NCBI GenBank assembly: GCA_003527225.1
Contig: DPXQ01000022.1
Coordinates: forward strand, 1 to 5,209
Origin: Rhizobium sp.
GTDB taxonomy: Bacteria > Pseudomonadota > Alphaproteobacteria > Rhizobiales > Rhizobiaceae
Reading direction: 5' to 3'
DNA: 5,209 bases
Shown piece by piece: positions 4,500 to 5,209 of the stretch. The stretch's first letter is position 1; each line of letters opens with the position of its first letter. The translations under genes and the position numbers were made by a program. The notes under the pieces were generated by a model, which saw nothing but the letters and a program-made list of their open reading frames with translations, made no database searches and was not told the origin of the DNA.

Positions 4500-5209
4500 T
4501 CAGCCGTCCATGCCGTCGAAGATGTCGCGGGCGACCGCATTGGTCACGCGGCGGGTTTCCACCTCGTCGCGGCGGCTGGCGAGCAGTTCGGTCGCCATGA
4601 TCTGTTCGGCAAGGTCGGCCGGCAGCGACAGGATCACCCGGCCCTCGTTGGCATTGAGGCCGGAGAGGTCGGCGCGCTTGGCCGTCACCATGCCGCCGGC
4701 CACCGTATTGTTGGTGTCCGGATCGATCAGGATGAAGGCACCGGTCGAGCGGTTCTGCTCGTAGGGGTCGAAGATCGCCGCCTCGTCGAAGGCGAGATGC
4801 ACCTTGCCGATGGCGTTCATCGCCAGGCCGTCCGTCGCATTCCACTTGCCCGACTTCAGGTCGAGCTGGGAGGCCGGATTGACCTGCACGCGCTGGCGGC
4901 GCGCGCCCGACTTCAGCCAGTAGCGCTTGCCCGGCTGGATGCCGTCCGGCTGCAGCGCGACGAGATGCGCGTCGAAGGAGAGACCCGTCTGCGGCTGGCT
5001 GTCGAGCGAGACGATCATGTCGCCGCGCGAGACGTCCACCTGGCGGTCGAGCACCAGCGTGATCGCATCGCCTGCGACCGCCGCGTTGCGCACCAGGTCG
5101 AAGGTGACGATCTGCTTGACGTTGGCGATCTGGCCGGACGGCAGGATCACCACGCCGTCGCCGGGCTTCACCGCGCCGCCGGCGACCGTGCCCTGATAGC
5201 CGCGGAAGC
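4500..5209 (-). CDS. cysN: Sulfate adenylyltransferase subunit 1, C-terminal half (partial at window edge)
   Basis: CysN is the GTPase subunit of ATP sulfurylase. With CysD it makes adenosine 5'-phosphosulfate from sulfate and ATP, the first step of sulfate assimilation. The window holds the last 235 or so codons, in frame from 5207; the N-terminal GTPase domain lies beyond the right edge. Visible parts are the elongation-factor-like domain II (FRGYQGTVAGGAVKPGDGV at the fragment start) and domain III, with NAIGKVHLAFDEAAIFDPY followed by NRSTGAFILIDPDTNNTVAG, both strong CysN signatures. The protein ends DIFDGMDG at TGA 4502-4500, straight after domain III, so there is no APS-kinase (CysC) fusion as in NodQ or CysNC proteins. 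An apparent GTG start at 5171 is internal. cysD would be expected upstream, outside the window, and a strong terminator follows. Confidence 0.95.
   Translation of the reverse strand, partial: FRGYQGTVAGGAVKPGDGVVILPSGQIANVKQIVTFDLVRNAAVAGDAITLVLDRQVDVSRGDMIVSLDSQPQTGLSFDAHLVALQPDGIQPGKRYWLKSGARRQRVQVNPASQLDLKSGKWNATDGLAMNAIGKVHLAFDEAAIFDPYEQNRSTGAFILIDPDTNNTVAGGMVTAKRADLSGLNANEGRVILSLPADLAEQIMATELLASRRDEVETRRVTNAVARDIFDGMDG

Noticed and set aside
4123..4845. Leftward open frame overlapping cysN and the DUF6522 gene
   Set aside because: It is out of frame with cysN, crosses the cysN terminator, and has no recognisable domain.
4500..5209. NodQ-type bifunctional CysNC or nodulation-linked copy
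   Set aside because: The protein stops right after domain III, with no APS-kinase domain, and no nod genes are nearby.

Overview
The window looks like chromosomal DNA of an alphaproteobacterium, most likely a member of the Rhizobiaceae (Rhizobium, Agrobacterium, Ensifer, Shinella and relatives). The grounds are high GC, a rhizobial type of small conserved proteins, and a CysN whose C-terminus reads like rhizobial homologues. The genus cannot be fixed from sequence alone. No transposase, integrase, CRISPR array, tRNA or rRNA was seen.

Layout. Positions 1-330 hold a structured leader and a 62-residue rhizobial-type protein on the + strand. Positions 474-939 hold two small minus-strand genes: a DUF1488 protein and, upstream of it, a less certain Lys/Pro/Ala-rich 54-residue protein. 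Positions 940-1268 have no convincing gene, but carry a terminator-like hairpin, a weak promoter and a mini-ORF with a Shine-Dalgarno sequence. Positions 1269-3301 are the core of the window, a leftward ECF41 module: promoter, AhpD-like/carboxymuconolactone decarboxylase (CMD) protein, ECF41 sigma factor, then a DUF2165 membrane protein. Positions 3323-4015 encode a divergent 5-formyltetrahydrofolate cyclo-ligase with an extra N-terminal segment. A DUF6522 protein (4138-4419) is divergent from it. From 4500 to the right edge lies the C-terminal half of cysN, with its intrinsic terminator at 4439-4468.

How the genes work together. The sigma factor carries the three ECF41 hallmarks: WLPEP in the linker, and DGGGK and NPDKL in a SnoaL-like C-terminal extension. 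It starts one base after the stop of the CMD gene. Upstream of that pair, in the right orientation, is an exact match to the published ECF41 promoter, TGTCACA-N16-CGTC. This strongly suggests an autoregulated operon in which the sigma factor drives its own CMD partner. The DUF2165 gene follows 141 bp downstream on the same strand and may be a third member or have its own promoter. The inducing signal and the substrate of the CMD protein are not visible in the sequence. The cyclo-ligase (one-carbon/folate metabolism) and cysN (sulfate assimilation) appear to be independent housekeeping neighbours.
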